Below, piece by piece: positions 23,808-36,659 of a stretch of DNA of 64,000 nucleotides. A program made the position numbers and the translations under genes. The DNA lies in the NCBI GenBank assembly GCA_019914995.1, contig CM034128.1, positions 4,652,501-4,716,500 of the forward strand, read 5' to 3'. How positions within the stretch are numbered: position 1 is the first letter of the stretch; the number at the start of each line of letters is the position of its first letter. The notes beneath the pieces are model-generated. The model ran no database searches. It was given only the letters and a program-made list of their open reading frames with translations, and was not told where the DNA came from. The DNA is from Acanthochlamys bracteata. Lineage: Eukaryota; Streptophyta; Magnoliopsida; Pandanales; Velloziaceae.

Positions 23808-23935
23808 TTCTTTTAAAATAAATTTTTTTTCTGAAATAAAAATTATTTTTATTTTTTAAAAATAAGTAATTTTATTTATAATGTGAACTAAAAAATTTAA
23901 AAATTTATTTTTCTAAAATAAAATGTCAAATGCAC
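23808..23935. mobile_element. Truncated Tourist-like MITE
   Basis: A short AT-rich block with the AAATAAAAATTATTTTTATT body and a right part ATTTTTCTAAAATAAAATGTCAA-like. It is shorter than full copies, with no clear ends. Confidence 0.35.
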
Positions 23936-24290
23936 CGTATATTGTTTAAATTTAAGCTCTATTTATAAAAATCACTAAAATAATTTATTGTTTTATTTTT
24001 TTTTCTTGCAATTGCTAGATAAATATGAAATAGTGGGAAACAACTAGAACCAATTAATGTAGTCATTGATACATTGAACTTAATCATTATCAAGATGCTA
24101 TGTTGATTTCTTGATATACTAATCAATAGGTTTATAGATAAAAAGCGTTTCAGTGAATCTTCTACTCGATTAACTATCAGATATACTTTAGAATATGTTG
24201 GTTTTTATTTTCTTTTCTAAAGATAATTAGTGCATCAGTCGTGGGTTGCTATTCAAACCAATTGCGTCACTATCTAATTTAATTTAATTA

Positions 24291-24493
24291 GACCGCATTT
24301 GAAATTATTTATAAGAACGTTTCAAAAATTCATTTTTATTTTATTAATTTCTTAGTATGAATAAAATTTATTTAAAATAGAAAATATAATAAAATTTTAT
24401 TATTTTTAGTTAAAAATAAAATTTATTTCTCAAAATAGCACAAAAAATTTCTTTTTTTTAAATATTTATTTTTATGTATTTCGAGACGCCTCG
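24291..24493. mobile_element. Tourist-like MITE copy
   Basis: The left end is GACCGCATTTGAAATT and the right end TTTCGAGACGCCTCG, with TTA on the left and TAA on the right. Confidence 0.6.
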
Positions 24494-24747
24494 TAATAAG
24501 ATTAAATTTCTTCATAATTTGCATGTATTTGTTTTACATGTATCGTTGTCTTACGGTTAGGTTGCTTACATAAGTATGCGAACATAAATTTCAACCAAAA
24601 AGATTTGTTTTTTATGTTACGTTGAGTAATTTTAAGCTGTTAACCACTTCATTACTCAAACATGAGAATAAAATCAAAGCAAACGCATCACCGAGGCTAT
24701 AAACTAAAGCTCATAAAATATCTACGCATGAATCTTCGAGATTTAGG

Positions 24748-24905
24748 AAAAGTTAAGAAATACTTTTTAGATAAAAATTTTATAAAATAAAACATATTTT
24801 TAGTTTATTTTAAAATTAAATTTTAGTTTTTATTTAAAAAATAATAAATAATAATAAAATAAAAATTTTTATCTAAAAAGTAAAATAAAAGTATTTTTTT
24901 GGAAC
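24748..24905. mobile_element. Truncated, self-complementary MITE-like block
   Basis: ACTTTTTAGATAAAAATTTT near 24762 is matched in reverse by AAAATTTTTATCTAAAAAGT near 24867. This forms a hairpin with ~20-bp near-perfect ends and a short AT-rich interior. Confidence 0.5.
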
Positions 24906-24945
24906 TTTGGAAAAGGAATCCCATTTGCTATTTTCTCTATATTTA

Positions 24946-25174
24946 TGGGGTATTTGATTCAGCTTCTTTTAATATTTTTTTAATTTTTAATTTCATATTT
25001 TTAATATATATTTTATAAATATTTAGAAAATTTATTTAAAAATTTAAAAAATTTAAAAAATTCTACATAATAATATCTTTTTATTGTATATTTTTATTTT
25101 TTTTAAAAATAAAAAAATAAAAATATTTTTTATTTCAAAAATTTTTTATTTCATAAGCAATTCCAAAAACACTC
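24946..25174. mobile_element. Tourist-like MITE copy
   Basis: The left end is TGGGGTATTTGATTCAGC and the right end AAGCAATTCCAAAAACACTC, flanked by TTA on both sides (24943-24945 and 25175-25177). Confidence 0.7.
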
Positions 25175-25303
25175 TTAATCCATTCTCTTAAATATTTTCT
25201 CGACTTTACTAAGTTATAGTTGTAATTAAGTTTGACACTTTCATTAATAATATTTATACTTTTGTTAAAGTTATATGCTACCCTTTATTTATCCATTATC
25301 TTA

Positions 25304-25537
25304 GATGCTGTTTTGAAAAGTTTATAGAATATTTATTATTTAAAAAATACCTCATAGTTTTTAATAAATTTTTTATAATATTTTATAAAATATTTTAATT
25401 TAAAAAGTATAAAAACTTATATATAATACAATTTTTATTATATTTTAAGTAAAACGAGTCAAATTTGTTTTTCAAAAACTTTTAGAAATATTTTTTACTC
25501 TAAAATATTTATTTTATAAACATTTCAGAACGTCCCG
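25304..25537. mobile_element. Tourist-like MITE copy
   Basis: The left end is GATGCTGTTTTGAAAAG and the right end AACATTTCAGAACGTCCCG, flanked by TTA at 25301-25303 and 25538-25540. Confidence 0.7.
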
Positions 25538-26157
25538 TTAATTAAGCATTTTATAACACTGTTAAAGATAAATAGAAAATATTAAAATCTTAAGAGTGAT
25601 TCCGTAATAACCCCTTCTATTAACACTATCAATCAGCCCACGAAACCTATTATGTAATGACAAAACCCTGCTTAGCCAGCATTTGTTGACACTTTTAAGT
25701 CAACGAAATGGTTTGACTCGTGTTTGCTTTCGAACCGAGTCGGTTTTCAAACAAATCAAAATATCCTTGTTATAACATGGTAATAGCTTCAATTCCAAGA
25801 AACTCTACTTATTATATGTAGATTTTAAATTTTATTAGTTTATATTTTAACTATTATTCTAAATTTTTATTTTTAATTTCACACTAAATTTTACTGATTT
25901 AAAATTTATTTCACATATTTTAATTATCATTATGAATTATATTTCAATCAAACTCTATTTCTCATCTAATTTCACTTATAATAAAATTTAAGTTTACATA
26001 ACTCACTTTCATTTAATTAAGTTACGACCTAATTCAAAATAATAATAATAAAAAAATTCGAATGAATTATATAAGCTGAGATTATATCAAATTCATAGTT
26101 GAACTGAACCTTATTGAGTATCAATCTAGCGATAGAGCAAGGTGCTTTATGAACTAA

Positions 26158-26370
26158 AGTTTGTTTAAAATTATTCAAACTAAGATATAGTTTTAAAAAT
26201 TTTATAGAAGTATTTAAAATTTTTTCTTTTTAGTTTAAATAATTATAAAATAATAATTTTATGACATATAATTTATTTTATTTTAAAATAATTCTTTAGA
26301 AAACTTTTTACAAAACAAAAATATAAAAGAAAATTAAAAAACGTAGTTCAAAAGCATTCAAAAATAGCGC
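26158..26370. mobile_element. Tourist-like MITE copy
   Basis: The left end is AGTTTGTTTAAAATTATTC and the right end AAAGCATTCAAAAATAGCGC, with TAA on the left and TTA on the right. Moderately degenerate. Confidence 0.55.
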
Positions 26371-27654
26371 TTAAATAAATGGAGTTGAGCTTAACTCTAT
26401 ATTTCCATGTTTCAGCTAGATCTTGCCAGGTTAATGTTTGTATTTTAAAATTTTAAAGCTGGATTTGGTTAATGAAGCTTAGGTATTTGTTATTGTGCTA
26501 GATAACCATGTTTTTGCTTCCCAAGAGTTTCTTAATATTTTATTTAATTGTTCTTCATATTTGATGGAATCACGAGATGTTATTTTTTATAACAATTTGG
26601 CCAACTAATTTAATCCTAACTAATTAAGAATAATGAGTTGTTGTAGCCGTTATCTATTAAGTTTTTTCTAAAATTAGGTAACAACTTCTACTTAATAATA
26701 ACAGTAATAGCTGATATTAATTTATATATTTGAGTACAAGTCAATATTTTATATTTGATGATTATAAATAGTTTAGATTTTTTTATAAAGAATCAAAATG
26801 AAAACGTAAGCTATTGAATTTATAATCGGTTTGTTTAATGAAAACTTTATCCTCGTTAATCATATAAAAAAGATTTATGTTTAAAAAAAAAGAAAAAAGA
26901 AAATTTTCAAATATTGTTCAAGTAGTGAGGTTTCCATTTACTTAGTTAAAAAGGTTACAACGCCTTTTGGGCTGGGCCTAGCTACCTAGCCGGGCGTTCC
27001 TAAGACAAATTTGAAGCCTACTACTCGGCCCATATTTAGAAATTTCAACGTTTTTTGTTTCTTTGTTCCTTTTTTTGGCTTGTTTTTGTTTTTGTTTTTT
27101 TTCTTTTGAAAAAATTTCATAGAAATGTGGCGCTTGTTTTCAATTCACTTGAACTCTAGTTTCTTCTGTATAAATTGACATTCTCATGAGTTCATGTGTT
27201 TTAATGCTGCAAAAGAATTTAAAATTAAACGTAGATCTTGAGTTCCACTCTTTCATCTCTACACTTTTTTAAACGAAGTTTCTGAACTTTTCTTACAATT
27301 CACTTTCAAAACAATGGAGACACAAATTTTGAATTTTACTTCCAATTCACTTTAAAAAATAATTAAAATATAAAAATTAAACTCTATTTCTAATTTATTT
27401 TTCAATAAATTTTATTTTTTATTTTTGACTTTTATAATACTTAATTACAATTATTTAAAACATGCACATAGCATTCAAAGTTTGAAACTATACAAAGTGC
27501 AACGTTTAACTTTGTAGTTTGCTTATCTTTCTCGGAAAAGAGAGCTCCCCTTTTGCTTTTTCCTTATTTTCTTTTGATCTTTGGCTATTTAAAGGGACAA
27601 CTTGTTTCTATAAAGGCTCAAGCTCGGGAGAAGGTTCTAAGCAGAACTTTCGAG

Positions 27655-27890
27655 AGTGCCTATTATAAAAAAAATTTTAAAATAAAAATATTTTGAAGTT
27701 TTTTAAAAAATGAATTTAATCTTTTAACTTTTAAAAAATAAAAATTATAAATATAAAATTGATGATATACAATTCACTATATTTTTAATTTTTATAATTT
27801 TTTTTAAAATATTACAAAAAATTTATTGAGAAACATTATAATTTTTCAAAAGTTTTTAAAAATTTGTCATTACTACAAACATTTCCTGAA
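27655..27890. mobile_element. Degenerate Tourist-like MITE
   Basis: An AT-rich body with AATTTTTATAATTTTTTTT and GAAACATTATAATTTTTC-like segments. The ends are poorly preserved. Confidence 0.4.
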
Positions 27891-28260
27891 CTTCTTATAT
27901 TTCGCCAATTAGACATATAAATATTTATATGAAAAATATAGTTTTCTAAACTTTTCAAATAGTTTAGACATATAAATCAACTCTTACTTGTGCTTGCAAT
28001 TTTTTTCTCCTACGACGATGTAAATATTACGTAAATAGTTTAAATAAAATGAAGAAAGTTTGTCTATAAAAATTATTATTAAACAATTAATTTATTTGGA
28101 ATGCAGATTAGGTACTCAAATAATTTAAAAAGGTCCCTATTTTGAATCCCTGTATATATAATGGTGTTCGTTGGGCTTGCGCATAAACTTCACATGCCAA
28201 ATATTGCTTTCACTAAAGCAAGGCTTTTGTTTCAACTTTAATAGCAGTCCTTAAAGAACG

Positions 28261-28824
28261 GTAGTTGCTATAGTGTCTATATGCACAACGCTGAATGTAT
28301 GAAACACACTATGTATTATATATGCTCGCAATATCTTGTATTTTGAATAGTACAAAAAAAGCATGAGAAAGAATAGTTGAAGGATAGAAAAGCAAAAAGA
28401 AGAAGAAAAAAAAAAAAGCATGTAGAAGGACTTAAAGCAAAAAGTATGACACTTTTTAATAGGTTGATTTGCACATAAAATAAGCCGGTACTTGAAAAGA
28501 TTGCTGCAAAACAAATAAAAAGTTGAGCAAAAGACCTACAAGATTTTAGTTTTGTAGACGCTTCATTAAGGCCGTGGATTTGCGTATAAAACAGTTGGAC
28601 TAGCTATGATTCCATGGTCGTCAACCAAACACCTGATCCTGAAACGAGGAATTTTGCATGGGCAAGAAAAAGTAGTGGATTGTATACAATGGAAGTGAAG
28701 TTTTCTCATTTATTGCCAAAGTGTTTGATTCCATGTTACTTCAATTCTCTGCCTTTCTTTTTCATCTGTGTACTCTCACCAACCAGTAACTTTCTTCCAA
28801 TGTGATCTATAAATCGTGAGTAAA
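28261..28824 (+). repeat. Left copy of duplicated WAT1 upstream segment
   Basis: About 564 bp that reappear, diverged and with two extra stretches, at 30678-31324. Shared landmarks in the same order are GCTATAGTGTCT, CATGAGAAA, GAAAAGATTGNTGCAAAACA, CATTAAGGCCGTGGATTT, ATGATTCCATGGT, AGTAGTGGATTGTATA, ATTCTCTGCCTTTCTTTTTC and CTATAAA. No coding gene follows this copy; it runs into a MITE at 28844. Confidence 0.85.
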
Positions 28825-28843
28825 TCTTATACAAATGGTGTAA

Positions 28844-29072
28844 GAATGCGTTTAGAAGTACTTTAAAAAATATTTTTTTAAAATAAAAATAATTTTATCA
28901 TATTTCATAAATAAATTTTATTTTTTTATTTAAAAAATAAAAATAAGTAATAATAAAATCTTACTAAATAATTTTTTTCATATTTTAAAAATTTATAATG
29001 ATTTCTATAAAAAATTTATTGAAACATAAAAATTAAAAATTATTTTTTGAAATTGAATGCCAAAACAACCTC
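28844..29072. mobile_element. Tourist-like MITE copy with clean TSD
   Basis: A 229-bp element with left end GAATGCGTTTAGAAGTAC and right end GAATGCCAAAACAACCTC, flanked by TAA at 28841-28843 and 29073-29075. Confidence 0.75.
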
Positions 29073-29639
29073 TAAATGAGACTGAGGAGATGGTGAGGCT
29101 GCCACAAGACGTCCTCGACGGAGTCGAGAGCAACATCTGCCTGCCTGCAAGTCCTGAGTTGGCACTCGATCATATTCAGGCAACTGAGGCGGCCGTGATA
29201 CTTTTCATGTCACTTTTTGAGAAGTGTCATGATGCCAATAAGAAGTCCCGGTTACCATTTTGAAATTGGTTCCTGGCACCAATATCAGAACCAGTGTGCA
29301 CTCGAGTCATGCCCTTTTGGGCATTTACGTTCCTTTTGAACACTCAAGTGTTTTAGTTGTACTAAAGTTAGAACTCCCTTGTTTGAGAGTTGTTGTTTTA
29401 GTTGAATTTTGTTAAAACTAAAGCTATAAGTAAGTGTATTGATATAAGAAAGGGGAGCTTTTGATCAATAACATCAGTTTACCTTAGTTTACTTAGCTAG
29501 CAATTATAGTTCCTAAGTTTTCAAATACAATTAAGTTGTATCAACTTGGTGTGGAAGCAGGTTTCATGAAGAATCACCGATCCACTTCTCCAAAACACCT
29601 GTGCCAACACTCACGGTAGGAAGCATCCTACAGACCCGG
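29073..29639. other. Probable retroelement leader sequence
   Basis: A short open stretch (29057-29263) has no recognised family. The following AT-rich stretch (29280-29580) precedes the gag relic and could be LTR or leader sequence. No matching second LTR is seen in the window. Confidence 0.3.
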
Positions 29640-30670
29640 ACCTCACTCCAAAACGGCGATGAGATGCGCTGCAAGGCCAACACCATGGAGCAACTGTTGA
29701 AGGCCTTCCTGGAATCGAACAACAACACGAGCCCAAGCTAAGGCAATAAGCAACCAATGGAGATTTTCAGAGAACAATCAACCCAACCCTCTCAACCCCC
29801 ATACAACCAGCCAACAACAACACAATTTCATTGGACCTTCTCAGTACACCCTTCCACCACCAACACATCAAACCCACTTTATCAAGAAACCCAGTAGCCC
29901 CAAACACCTGCAAAGCTCTCATCCTTTAAACAACAATCACTATCCAACATCAGCAAACACCCCCAGCGTAAATCACTTGCATGTCTATGGAAACTATCCT
30001 AAACTGAGCGCCTACAACTATGGCCAGAACCCTCAAGGACGGAACCATCACAAGCCGCATACCATCATAAATTATACATTCCCTTCAGGGATTGGAACAA
30101 ATTTTCCTATTTTGATGGGACTGGACCGAACGTGTGGATATATTTGGCCATGAAATACTTCAAGTATTATCATACATCACCTCAGGACCGTGTGGTGCAT
30201 AGCTACCATGTACTTCCAAGGGGAAGCAAATAGATGGCACCAAAGTTTTGAATATGATAAAAACTTCAGTACTCGTGGGAAGAGTTGAGAGAAGCTCTCC
30301 TCATGAAATTTTTGTGCCAAATGCCTCTTGAGATGCCAGTTTCTCTATGCATCAACTACACTAGAGAGGCTCTCTCAGTGAGTATCAAGCAGCTTTTGAA
30401 GAGCTTAGGGATGGATGTATCCTTTACACCACCGAGATGGACTTGATAGGCCGGTTCTGCGGAAGACTCAACCGGAGGGTCGCTATAGATGTTATGGCAG
30501 CACGACCACAAGACTTGCTAACTGCCTATATATATGGTCAAGATGTTCGAACTCAAATCCTCCTCTGACTCCACCAGCAACCGCATCAAACAGAGCAACC
30601 ATGGCAATTTCTGCGAGACACGATGTCACTGAGCCATCCTATGTGAACACTCCAGCAGCTGCAGCACCAC
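29640..30670 (+). pseudogene. Ty3/gypsy-type gag relic
   Basis: Pieces of a retrotransposon gag protein can be read with frame changes. FDGTGPNVWIYLAMKYFKYY is at ~30110-30170, then a hydrophobic/GEA-W motif (MYFQGEANRWHQ, ~30205-30245). Next come LREYQAAFEELRDG and EMDLIGRFCGRLNRRVAIDV (30370-30500) and AARPQDLLTAYIYGQDVRTQ (30500-30555). The order and motifs match the plant retrotransposon gag domain. Frameshifts and stops exclude function. A Gln/Pro/Asn-rich stretch precedes the core. No protease, RT or integrase follows before the duplicated segment at 30678. Confidence 0.7.
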
Positions 30671-30677
30671 TGTAGTA

Positions 30678-31324
30678 GTAGTAGCTATAGTGTCTGTATA
30701 CGCACCAATGCTGAACGTATGAAACTATTACACACTATCTATTATATATGATAGCAATACCTTATCTTGTGAATAGATAATACAAACAAAGCATGAGAAA
30801 CAATAGAGAAGTATAGAAAAGCAAAAGCGAAGAAGAAAAGAAATTAGTATATAGAAGGACTTAAAGCAAAGGCTATGATACTTTTATTTCACCATAATTC
30901 ATTTCATTCATTCACAGCGTCTCCGTCTCTTCCCAATATTGAAAAGATTGTTGCAAAACAAACAACGGAAAATTGCCTATCAAAGGCAGTGCAAAGAAAT
31001 ACGTACAAGATTTTATTTTGTTGACTTCTCATTAAGGCCGTGGATTTTCTATCCCATTCAATTAATAGGCCAATATCTTTCATGAAATAGAAATTAGTAT
31101 GTTTCTCTTTTCATCGGACTCATTATGATTCCATGGTAAACCAAACACTTTATCCTGAAATAAGGAATTTTGCGTGGGAAAAGAAAAAGTAGTGGATTGT
31201 ATAAGATGGAAGTGAAGTTTTCTTATTAAAATGTTTGATTCCATTCAATTCTCTGCCTTTCTTTTTCGTTTGTGTAACTATCACCAATAGCTTTTTTCAT
31301 GCGAGCTATAAAATCATGAGTAAA
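30678..31324 (+). repeat. Right copy of duplicated WAT1 upstream segment
   Basis: Direct repeat of 28261-28824 in the same orientation, lying ~0.5 kb upstream of the WAT1-related start codon. It contains two stretches lacking in the left copy (about 30888-30940 and 31048-31110). It is probably part of the native distal promoter of that gene. Confidence 0.85.
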
Positions 31325-31739
31325 GCAATAAGATAAACTTGTCATTTTACATTATTGATTTTATGATCTAACTTAGAACCCAAAGTTTTGAAGAAAATTA
31401 TTCTTCGAAAGAATCCTATCTATTCAAAACTTTAGGAAGGAATGAAAAATTCATAAATAAACAAGAAGAATGGATGTAAAATATATTCTTGCACTTCTTT
31501 GGAGATTATGGGTATTATATATGTCCTAATGGAACTTAGAACAAATTTCCCTTTTAGGAATTAAGCATCTTAGTAGTATCTCTTAGCATGAAAAAAAAAC
31601 ACACTAATTCTAAAAGTAATTATCACTCATTGTTAACTTTGTAAAACGAGATTTATTGTTATTATTTTTTTCGCAATAATGCTGATATAGTCCAATGAGC
31701 TCAACTGTCATTGCATTTCCTTTCTTTCTTTTTTGGGCC

Positions 31740-31748
31740 TTTATATAT
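31740..31748 (+). promoter_or_regulatory. Probable TATA box of the WAT1-related gene
   Basis: TTTATATAT lies ~100 bp upstream of the ATG at 31842, at a plausible distance for a short 5' leader. Assigned by position and composition only. Confidence 0.4.
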
Positions 31749-31841
31749 CTCAGCACTTCAACTTGTATCATTTGCACCAATTTTCTTCCGTTCGCCAATT
31801 TAAGCTTCTGAAGCTCTTTCTGAGTCCTTGAAGTGCTTGTA

Positions 31842-34052
31842 ATGATGGATAGCAGCAGCAAGAAGCCTTATTTGGTAGTGATTTTCATACAAATAATCTA
31901 TGCAGGCATGTATGTGATCTCAAAAGCAGCCATAGACCAAGGACTGAAGCCTTCTTTGTTCATATTCTATCGCCAAGCAGCTGCCACCGTTATGTTAACC
32001 CCACTTGCTTTCATCTTTGAAAGGTTTGTAGTTAACATATATAAGCAACTACAGCAAAATTCTCCATGGGTTCTTCAACATGTTGTTTCTGTTTTTAGTA
32101 GAAATTCATACATAATTTGATACGAAGTTGAATTATTTTCAGGAAAAGAGCGCCACCAGTATCATTCAAAATCATGTTGAAGGTGTTCATGCATGCACTT
32201 ATTGGGTACGCAGTTAAATATAAGATCCGTTCATTTGCATGCCTTGTCTTGAATGATTTTGATGAAATATGAGAATTTTACTTTGATTTGTGAAGGATTA
32301 CTTTGAGCTTGAATGTTTACAATATAGCTCTGAGTTACACGTCAGCAACAGTGGCCTCTGCAACAACGAATTCAGTCCCTGTGCTTACCTTCTTCCTTGC
32401 TCTTCTGTTCAGGTGATAATTAACATAATAATCTCCACCAAACGTAATATTTTCTAGAGAAAAGATATAACATGCGGCATCAACCATGCTAAGCAAGTGA
32501 TCCAAACGGATCGTTGTACATGATCCAACTGTAAAATTCTTGCCTTTTTCGTTTCTTAGGAGGAAAAAATTTGTTGATCCTATTCATGATTAATTCTCAA
32601 ATAATTCTCCATGAATGTTGTTGGTATAAGGACCGACTGCTTAGAGTGATGGATTTTTTTGACTAGATAAAGTTTTGTGGTCACTTACTCTAATATGGAG
32701 GAACAGTTGAAGTTGTACCCAACATGGAGACAATGATCACGATCTTAATACCAATAACATCATAGTACTAAAATTTTTCAGGAACTATTGAACAGAAACT
32801 CGAAACTTATAATGTAGTTCACTTCGCTGTTTCAAGTGGAACCTTTACTGAATAATTGACGATAAAATCATGCTTCTTCAAGCTTTATCGAGCTTTTCCA
32901 TGAAAAGTATATTAGTAGTGCTTGGTCTTTATTGAAAAGAAAAACTGGATTTTACAATAACAGCAAGTAAATAGTTGATATTTGTTTACAGGATGGAGAC
33001 GATCAAGCTGAAGAGCCTTGCAGGAATTTCAAAGATGTCAGGAATAACTCTGTGCATAGCAGGAATTATGATCATTGCCTTCTACCAAGGCCCTTCCGTG
33101 AGCTCCTTCAATCATCACCATGCTTTCAGCCATGAAACAAGTTCTAATTCCGCTGCGATAAAACACTCAAAAGCAACTTGGATCAAAGGCACGTTCCTTC
33201 TGCTCTCTTCAAATACTACATGGTCACTCTGGCTCGTCCTTCAGGTACGCATTCAAAATTAAAAGACCTCCTGCGTAAATACAAATGTTCATGAGCTATT
33301 GCTTCTGGACTTAAAGCTTTTAGATTCAATGGTTTTCTTATGTTGTCGATTAGGGCGTGGTGCTGAAAGAGTACCCTTCCAAGCTTCTGCTTACAACACT
33401 GCAGTGCTTCTTCAGTGCACTACAGTCCTTCGGTGTGGCGTTTGTGCTGGAAAGAGATTTTGCGAAGTGGAAACTTAAGTTGGACACGGGACTTCTAGCG
33501 ATTGCTTATTGCGTAAGCGCATACTTCCTTACATTAACTAGACATCTTGCTCTCTTAAATCAAACCAATTCTTGTTGGTGAAGTAATTTCTCAAACACAG
33601 TGCAAAAGCAAACACACAAATTTCCTTAACATTAAATGATTACTGTTGAAATTGATTGCAGGGATTTCTCGTCACTGGTGTTTCATTTTACTTGCAAACA
33701 TGGTGCATTGAGAAGAAGGGCCCTGTTTTTCTAGCAATATCAACACCATTAGCTCTAGTCTTCACAATTTTCTGCTCTTCATTTTTCTTAGGGGAGGTTG
33801 TCAGTTTAGGAAGGTAAGCATTCAGGTTTCTGCTTCTGTTCTTCACCTGATATTCACTATAATAAATTGGTTTTAATTTCATGAAAATTTGATTGCAGTA
33901 TTATAGGAGGACTTTTGATGGTTGGTGGCCTTTATAGTGTTCTATGGGGGAAAAACCAAGAAATTTCACCATGTGAAGAAACAATGAAACGTGGTGAAAG
34001 AGCATGCGTCGAGCAGAATGGAACAGCTTCATCTTCGATCGATAACGTTTAA
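31842..34052 (+). CDS. WAT1-related EamA/DMT transporter
   Basis: Seven exons: 31842-32023, 32143-32205, 32296-32412, 32992-33244, 33354-33512, 33662-33813 and 33899-34052. The reading frame is continuous and all junctions are GT-AG, giving 359 residues. The start MMDSSSKKPYLVVIFIQ fits the family. It has about ten hydrophobic segments arranged as two EamA repeats, including IIYAGMYVISKAAIDQG, FIFYRQAAATVMLTPLAF, LNVYNIALSYTSATVASATT, SVPVLTFFLALLFRME, LVLQGVVLKEYPSKL, GFLVTGVSFYLQTWCIEKKG and PVFLAISTPLALVFTIF. The order and motifs resemble plant WAT1-related proteins (nodulin MtN21/UMAMIT group), closest in my memory to the Arabidopsis At5g64700 type. These are membrane carriers; known members export amino acids or auxin, but the substrate here cannot be told. 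Confidence 0.93.
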
Positions 34053-36600
34053 CTAATTACAATTTTTTCTAGTATATTCAGTAGCTAATAATTTTGTTTC
34101 TTTTTCTATTTTTTTTCCTGTGACAAGGTTGTACTTTATCAAAAAAATTTTAAAGAACAATGTTTACAGACTCGTTTTGTTATATTTACCATTTCTTTAT
34201 TATCACCGCCCAACTCGGCCGTGACCGATCTAGACTAAACTTAGCTTGAATAACATTCAGACTCAATCCGATCTAATAAGTCTGATCCAAAAGCACCATA
34301 AATAATTTATCAAAATATTTTTAAATAAATAAAATTTAGGTAAGATATTTTTTAAAATTTCAAATGAAAATCTGTACCATAATAAATCATTTAACAACGA
34401 CGAAATAAACAAAATAATATCAATACTAAAACCAACCAAATAAAATATCTATTGACTATCGGTAGCCGCTCATATCTATTACATACCCAAAAGATTAATT
34501 TGCAAATCAAATGCCAAACAAAAAAAATAGACAGAAAAGTAATACATATCTTTAGAGAATAACAGAATCATCTATATGACAAAAAGAATCATAAATATCC
34601 GGACCTACCGTTGACGCACTATGCTACTGCTCGGTACTGTATTCTGTCAACTCCCGTTAATTTCTGAAATATCTAGAGAGGCCCAAAAAAAAAAAAAAAA
34701 AGATGAACTTAGTGTCAGTGAAGTGAAATAACATAATGTACTATTTAAAATTTCTAATACATTACCTAACTGTTTCAATCATATCCACTACATGCAACAG
34801 ATGTAACAATAGATCAGAACAAGCCCTGTCGGATCCTAAGTCGTCCGATACCAACCTAGTTCTCAATAAGAATATATATGAAGGGCTTGACATGCAACTA
34901 ATACAGTTCAAGAGATATCACACTATATTATTATATAATAATATTTATTAGGTGTTATGTACTATAAGAACAAACAACATATAATTTACATTTTTTTCAC
35001 TATGGTATAAAATCCACCATGCACGCTATAACACCATGTGTATTTATACATGCATCGTGCATTATCCAAACATGTCTAATATGATATCATGCATGCATAT
35101 CTATCTATATCTATGATGTAACACTAGTTAGAAAATTAGAAAAATAAATATATAATATAGAGCGAAACTCAGTCTCCAGCTCAACTACCAATCAGGCTAC
35201 TTCTGCCTCGGCGAGGTACAACCACATAGGTAACCAAACTAGATGGGCCTTGGTATTACCCCCACGCACATTGGCCTAACAATACTATGACCATATATGG
35301 GTGCCTGCCCCACACCCACTAAGGTTCTGATATAATCCCTCACTCGCATGTCTTTGTGCAGCGTGAGTGTCTATACATTATGATAAGCAAGCTCATGCCA
35401 TTATAGCTCAATATAATTTATTCAGCAATGCTCAAGGATCATGGTCATGTAATAAACAATAGTCATTCTCGATTTTACAGAGCTACTATGATTGCAATCA
35501 TTATAATTAAGATTAAGCATGCTCCGAGTGTACTATGCATTATATGTAAGAACTCATATGACATATATAATAATTAATGCAATAGACATAATCAAATAAT
35601 AAAACTCTTAATTACCACATGCTACTAAGATTAGTTCACAGTAAATTCTATACAAGCATGCCCCAAACATACAGATATCATCTAACATGAGGAATAATTA
35701 TAAATAGATAGTGGGAAGATATGCTGAGGTTCCAAGGTAGATTTTACCTATGCAAGAAGCCTACCATAAGCTAAGAAAGAAAAGGCATGGTAAATCTCAC
35801 ATATTTCTCCGTGATCATTAATTCACTGGTTACTCTAAGTCAAGCCACTCGGTCGACGTTCCTCAGCGAAAAGCTATAACATACACAGACACATTTATTA
35901 CTTAATTTTATTGAACGGAACGAATCTGACAATCATAATACATAGCACAATCCACTACAATCACATCGCTGTAGCAACAAATCTCATTCTAGAGTTTGAT
36001 TCATTCCATCAATCATTTTAAATTCTATCCACTATTCGAATATACAATAGAGGATTAGTAAGCTTATCGACTTAAACGAAATGATCGTACTCCAAGTAGC
36101 TTCGAACAATCGACAAATCACTAATTTCTCAACCTAGCAATCACTTAGCGAAAACTAATTAATTATCCATCTAAGTAGTAGCGTCTAACGCACACAAACA
36201 CGTATTTCAACTCACTTAAAAATGGGGCCCGTTTGGATGTTGGATTCTGGGTAAATAGTACTGGCCAGAAGGAATTTCGGCCGGAAGGAAATTCAAGCAG
36301 TTGCGAGAAGCAAACAATCACCGCTGAGTTAAGAGAAAAATGTTAACTAGAATGCCGGCGGCTGAAAATCATCGATCAATCTCACCGGCTGGTGATGCAA
36401 GTTCTAAATGCAAGTAGAAATTTGTCTCAATTAACAAGAGAAGACCATCATTGAGATAAAGGGATGAGTTTTAGTTACTTACCGCAGTCGAAAGTCTGAC
36501 AGAAATCCTGGATTTCACCCGGCCCGATGAAAGTTGAAGAAAACACAACGGCGAGGGATGAGGAGAAGAAGACTAAAAATCTGCAAGTAAAGGAGATTGA
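34053..36600 (-). other. Intergenic, possibly an LTR relic
   Basis: No coding sequence is recognised. The minus strand has a CT-rich leader-like stretch (36600-36480) ending in a consensus splice donor GTAAGTAAC, and further left compositionally LTR-like sequence (~34600-35400). This looks like a chromovirus LTR or leader to me, but no PBS, polypurine tract or target duplication could be fixed. An isolated MITE-like end GGGCCCGTTTGGATG lies at ~36226. Confidence 0.3.
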
Positions 36601-36659
36601 CAAATAATTAATCTTCACCCACAGCAACACGTCATATGGCTCTACTTACTGAAGATTTA

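Larger units (their letters stand above)
23341..28260. other. AT-rich intergenic desert with MITE remnants
   Basis: No protein-coding gene is recognised over ~4.9 kb. The stretch holds one degenerate and six better-preserved Tourist-like copies (listed separately), and otherwise simple AT-rich sequence. A GC-richer patch near 26950-27000 has no coding signal. Confidence 0.6.

Noticed and set aside
28261-31324. The two 0.6-kb repeats as LTRs of the gag relic
   Set aside because: They do not start TG or end CA at the similarity limits, no primer-binding site follows the left copy, and a MITE lies between it and gag. A duplicated promoter segment fits better, but LTR origin is not fully excluded.
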